Shown piece by piece: positions 62,241-64,000 of a stretch of 64,000 nucleotides of DNA. A program made the position numbers and the translations under genes. The stretch's first letter is position 1, and each line of letters starts with the position of its first letter. The notes beneath the pieces are model-generated. The model was not told the DNA's origin. It did not search any database and saw only the letters and a list, made by a program, of their open reading frames with translations. The stretch is from Maniola hyperantus (Eukaryota > Arthropoda > Insecta > Lepidoptera > Nymphalidae), in assembly GCF_902806685.2 (NCBI RefSeq), contig NC_048557.2, forward strand, positions 10,859,554-10,923,553, given 5' to 3'.

Positions 62241-62704
62241 CTCCCTGCTAAAATTGCTGTGCCCCAACGGGGTTTCAATATTGTAATTATAAAAATAATT
62301 GTTTATTAATTTATATAATCAATATTGGAATGCATGAATAACTAATGAATAAATGAAGTGAAGGTCCAACTCGTCTTATTAGGGAGTGGACTTAGGAGTG
62401 GAATAATTAATCGAGCGAAGGCTCTGAGGCTGAGATCTATCATAATCATTATCATAATCATTTATTTATTTTGCTCAGATATGGTAGGTACATGTACCTA
62501 TATTATTTACATGGGGTCTTAAAAGTTAGGTAATCAGTTACATATCCTGCCAAGCATGGCGTGCAAAATTATTTCTAAATTATCTTCATAAATTATCTAA
62601 TTTCATTAATATTGTTATGTCATCACTCATCATGTAAATGTTTTTAATAATTCTATGCATTCTATAGAGCACACGAGCACACTTTGACTTTGCTCAGACA
62701 GGTA

Positions 62705-62893
62705 TGATTCCGAACCACGCTGCACGCAGCAGCGCTGCCGCAACAGTGCTGTCACCAGCTGTCACAGTCCTGTCGCGGCACTACTGGTCCCCATACAATC
62801 TCTATAAGCTTATATGACATTACATTCCGAGCTAGGCAGCAATGTTCCGCTACATTGCTGCCGCGACATTGCTGCCCACGAATGGAATCAGAG
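62705..62893. repeat. Foldback MITE, GC-rich
   Basis: tgattccgaaccacgctgca ... ctgcccacgaatggaatca; inner arms rich in gcagc/gctgc. Confidence 0.65.
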
Positions 62894-63237
62894 ACCTCGC
62901 TTCGCTCGGTTAATAACTCCACTCCCTAATGAGACGAATTGGACGGCTATAAAGTGGAGATTGAATTCGGCTATATGTCAAAAACGGCTACATAATATTA
63001 GAAACTGAAACTTGTGTATATATTGTGTTCGTTATATCCTGCATTTTGAACAACAAATGTTAACGCGAACGTCTGCGAAGTCTTAGTTCGGGGCGAACCA
63101 CTTGTAGCTTGGACCTTAGGCCTTAGAACTAGGTCTAGACTCCATATGATGACTTGAATTCACGGTGATAGATGATATATAATTGGTTTGACTGAATATA
63201 TTATGGTCAAGTTGCGTCATTCGCTTACTTATAAAAT

Positions 63238-63664
63238 CTGTAGGTATATATAAAATTCAAAGTCCTGATTGACTGACTGACTAAAAAAAAACTTTATTTA
63301 ACAAAAACAAGTTATTTTGGCGTCGGTTACTAGTGGTCTCCACACCAGCCTGAACCTGTGAAACCTGTGACGTGGAGACCATATATGAGCCCCTAGTGGG
63401 TTTTACTGAGGACTAGGAAAGTTTAGCGGTTAGAATATTTTATATAATAAGTATTATAATATTACTGACAGTATAATATTACTGAAGACTGACTGACCAG
63501 CCTAAACCGCTGGTCCGAGAGACATGAAATTTGGAGGGTGTATTAAAAAATGTAAAGAGTAGGTATCCACTAAGACAGGATTTTTCGATATTTAAAATTA
63601 AAAAGTGGGTTAAATAAGGGTTTGTTATGTAGTCCACGCGGACGAAGTCGCGAGCGTAAACTAG
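63238..63664 (+). mobile_element. Helitron-like element related to family A, interrupted
   Basis: Starts near tctgtaggtatatataaaat, gact array broken at about 63282 by unrelated sequence and resuming at 63483 (gactgactgacc); ends gtcgcgagcgtaaaCTAG. Confidence 0.65.
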
Positions 63665-63674
63665 TTTAAGATAA

Positions 63675-63868
63675 GTACAGTACGCACCAGAAAGTTATGT
63701 AAGTACATCGGCTTTTAGAATTACATTTCGACTTAATGGAGCGTTTTCTTTGTCACTCATACCTTTATGACGTTTTGTCGGTCTCAACGACAGAGACAAC
63801 GCTCTACAAATCCGCTATCTCCTTCTAAAGGTTGATGTACATTACTTTCTGCCGCTTACTGTATCAGG
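63675..63868. repeat. MITE family S, second copy
   Basis: tacagtacgcaccagaaagt / actttctgccgcttactgta, with the shared interior gacagagacaacgctctaca. Confidence 0.78.
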
Positions 63869-64000
63869 GTCCACGTAGTTGGCAACCGTAAAATTTTAGT
63901 GCAGGCGACAATCGTTACTATTGACTGCCTTAATTTCTTTTCCGCTTTCTTCTAATTCCAAAGATAATAATAACAAATTACCAAAGATACTCGCCTTTTA

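Noticed and set aside
63895..64000. First exon of the histidine-rich gene at the right edge
   Set aside because: A hydrophobic run is present on the minus strand (IFGNLLLLSLELEE), but there is no ATG or fitting donor in the required phase; not supportable.

Overview
The window is nuclear DNA of a moth or butterfly. It holds intron-containing genes, is AT-rich, and is dense in repeats typical of Lepidoptera: elements carrying the conserved 'gcgacttcgtccgcgtgg' core with GACT or GTCT microsatellites, tRNA-derived SINEs, 3' ends of RTE- and jockey/CR1-like LINEs, and many foldback MITEs. No prokaryotic, viral or CRISPR feature is visible.

Two host genes are present. (1) Positions 3062-22894, plus strand: the complete coding part of small optic lobes (sol; calpain-D/calpain-15), which I could assemble into 21 exons with every splice phase closing (4401 nt, 1466 residues). 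It has seven RanBP2-type zinc fingers, a calpain cysteine protease core with an intact Cys932-His1102-Asn1126 triad, and a C-terminal SOL-homology region. (2) Positions 38541-60996, minus strand: five 3' exons (226 residues plus stop) of an unrecognised histidine-rich, probably secreted protein. Its first exon was not found and may lie beyond the right edge.

Layout: 1-3061 repeats and upstream flank of sol; 3062-22894 sol, with introns full of Helitrons, SINEs and MITEs; 22895-38540 gene-poor AT-rich spacer with a TTAA-bounded element, palindromes and a degenerate tandem tract; 38541-60996 the histidine-rich gene, whose 10-kb intron carries a young BEL/Pao LTR retrotransposon (40305-45075) in antisense; 60997-64000 repeats.

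The most unusual points are: (a) sol carries three local tandem amplifications (145 bp x3, 156 bp x6, about 111 bp x3), each covering the 3' edge of one of its own exons, one of them giving six consecutive splice donors; (b) paired filled and empty copies inside the window show that the 'gcgacttcgtccgcgtgg' repeats are Helitron-like (TC...CTAG, inserted between A and T, no target duplication), with three different families abutting head to tail at 19723-20414; (c) a BEL/Pao element with LTRs that look identical and a 5-bp target duplication, but with most of its reverse transcriptase and its integrase core deleted while a 1191-codon frame stays open.
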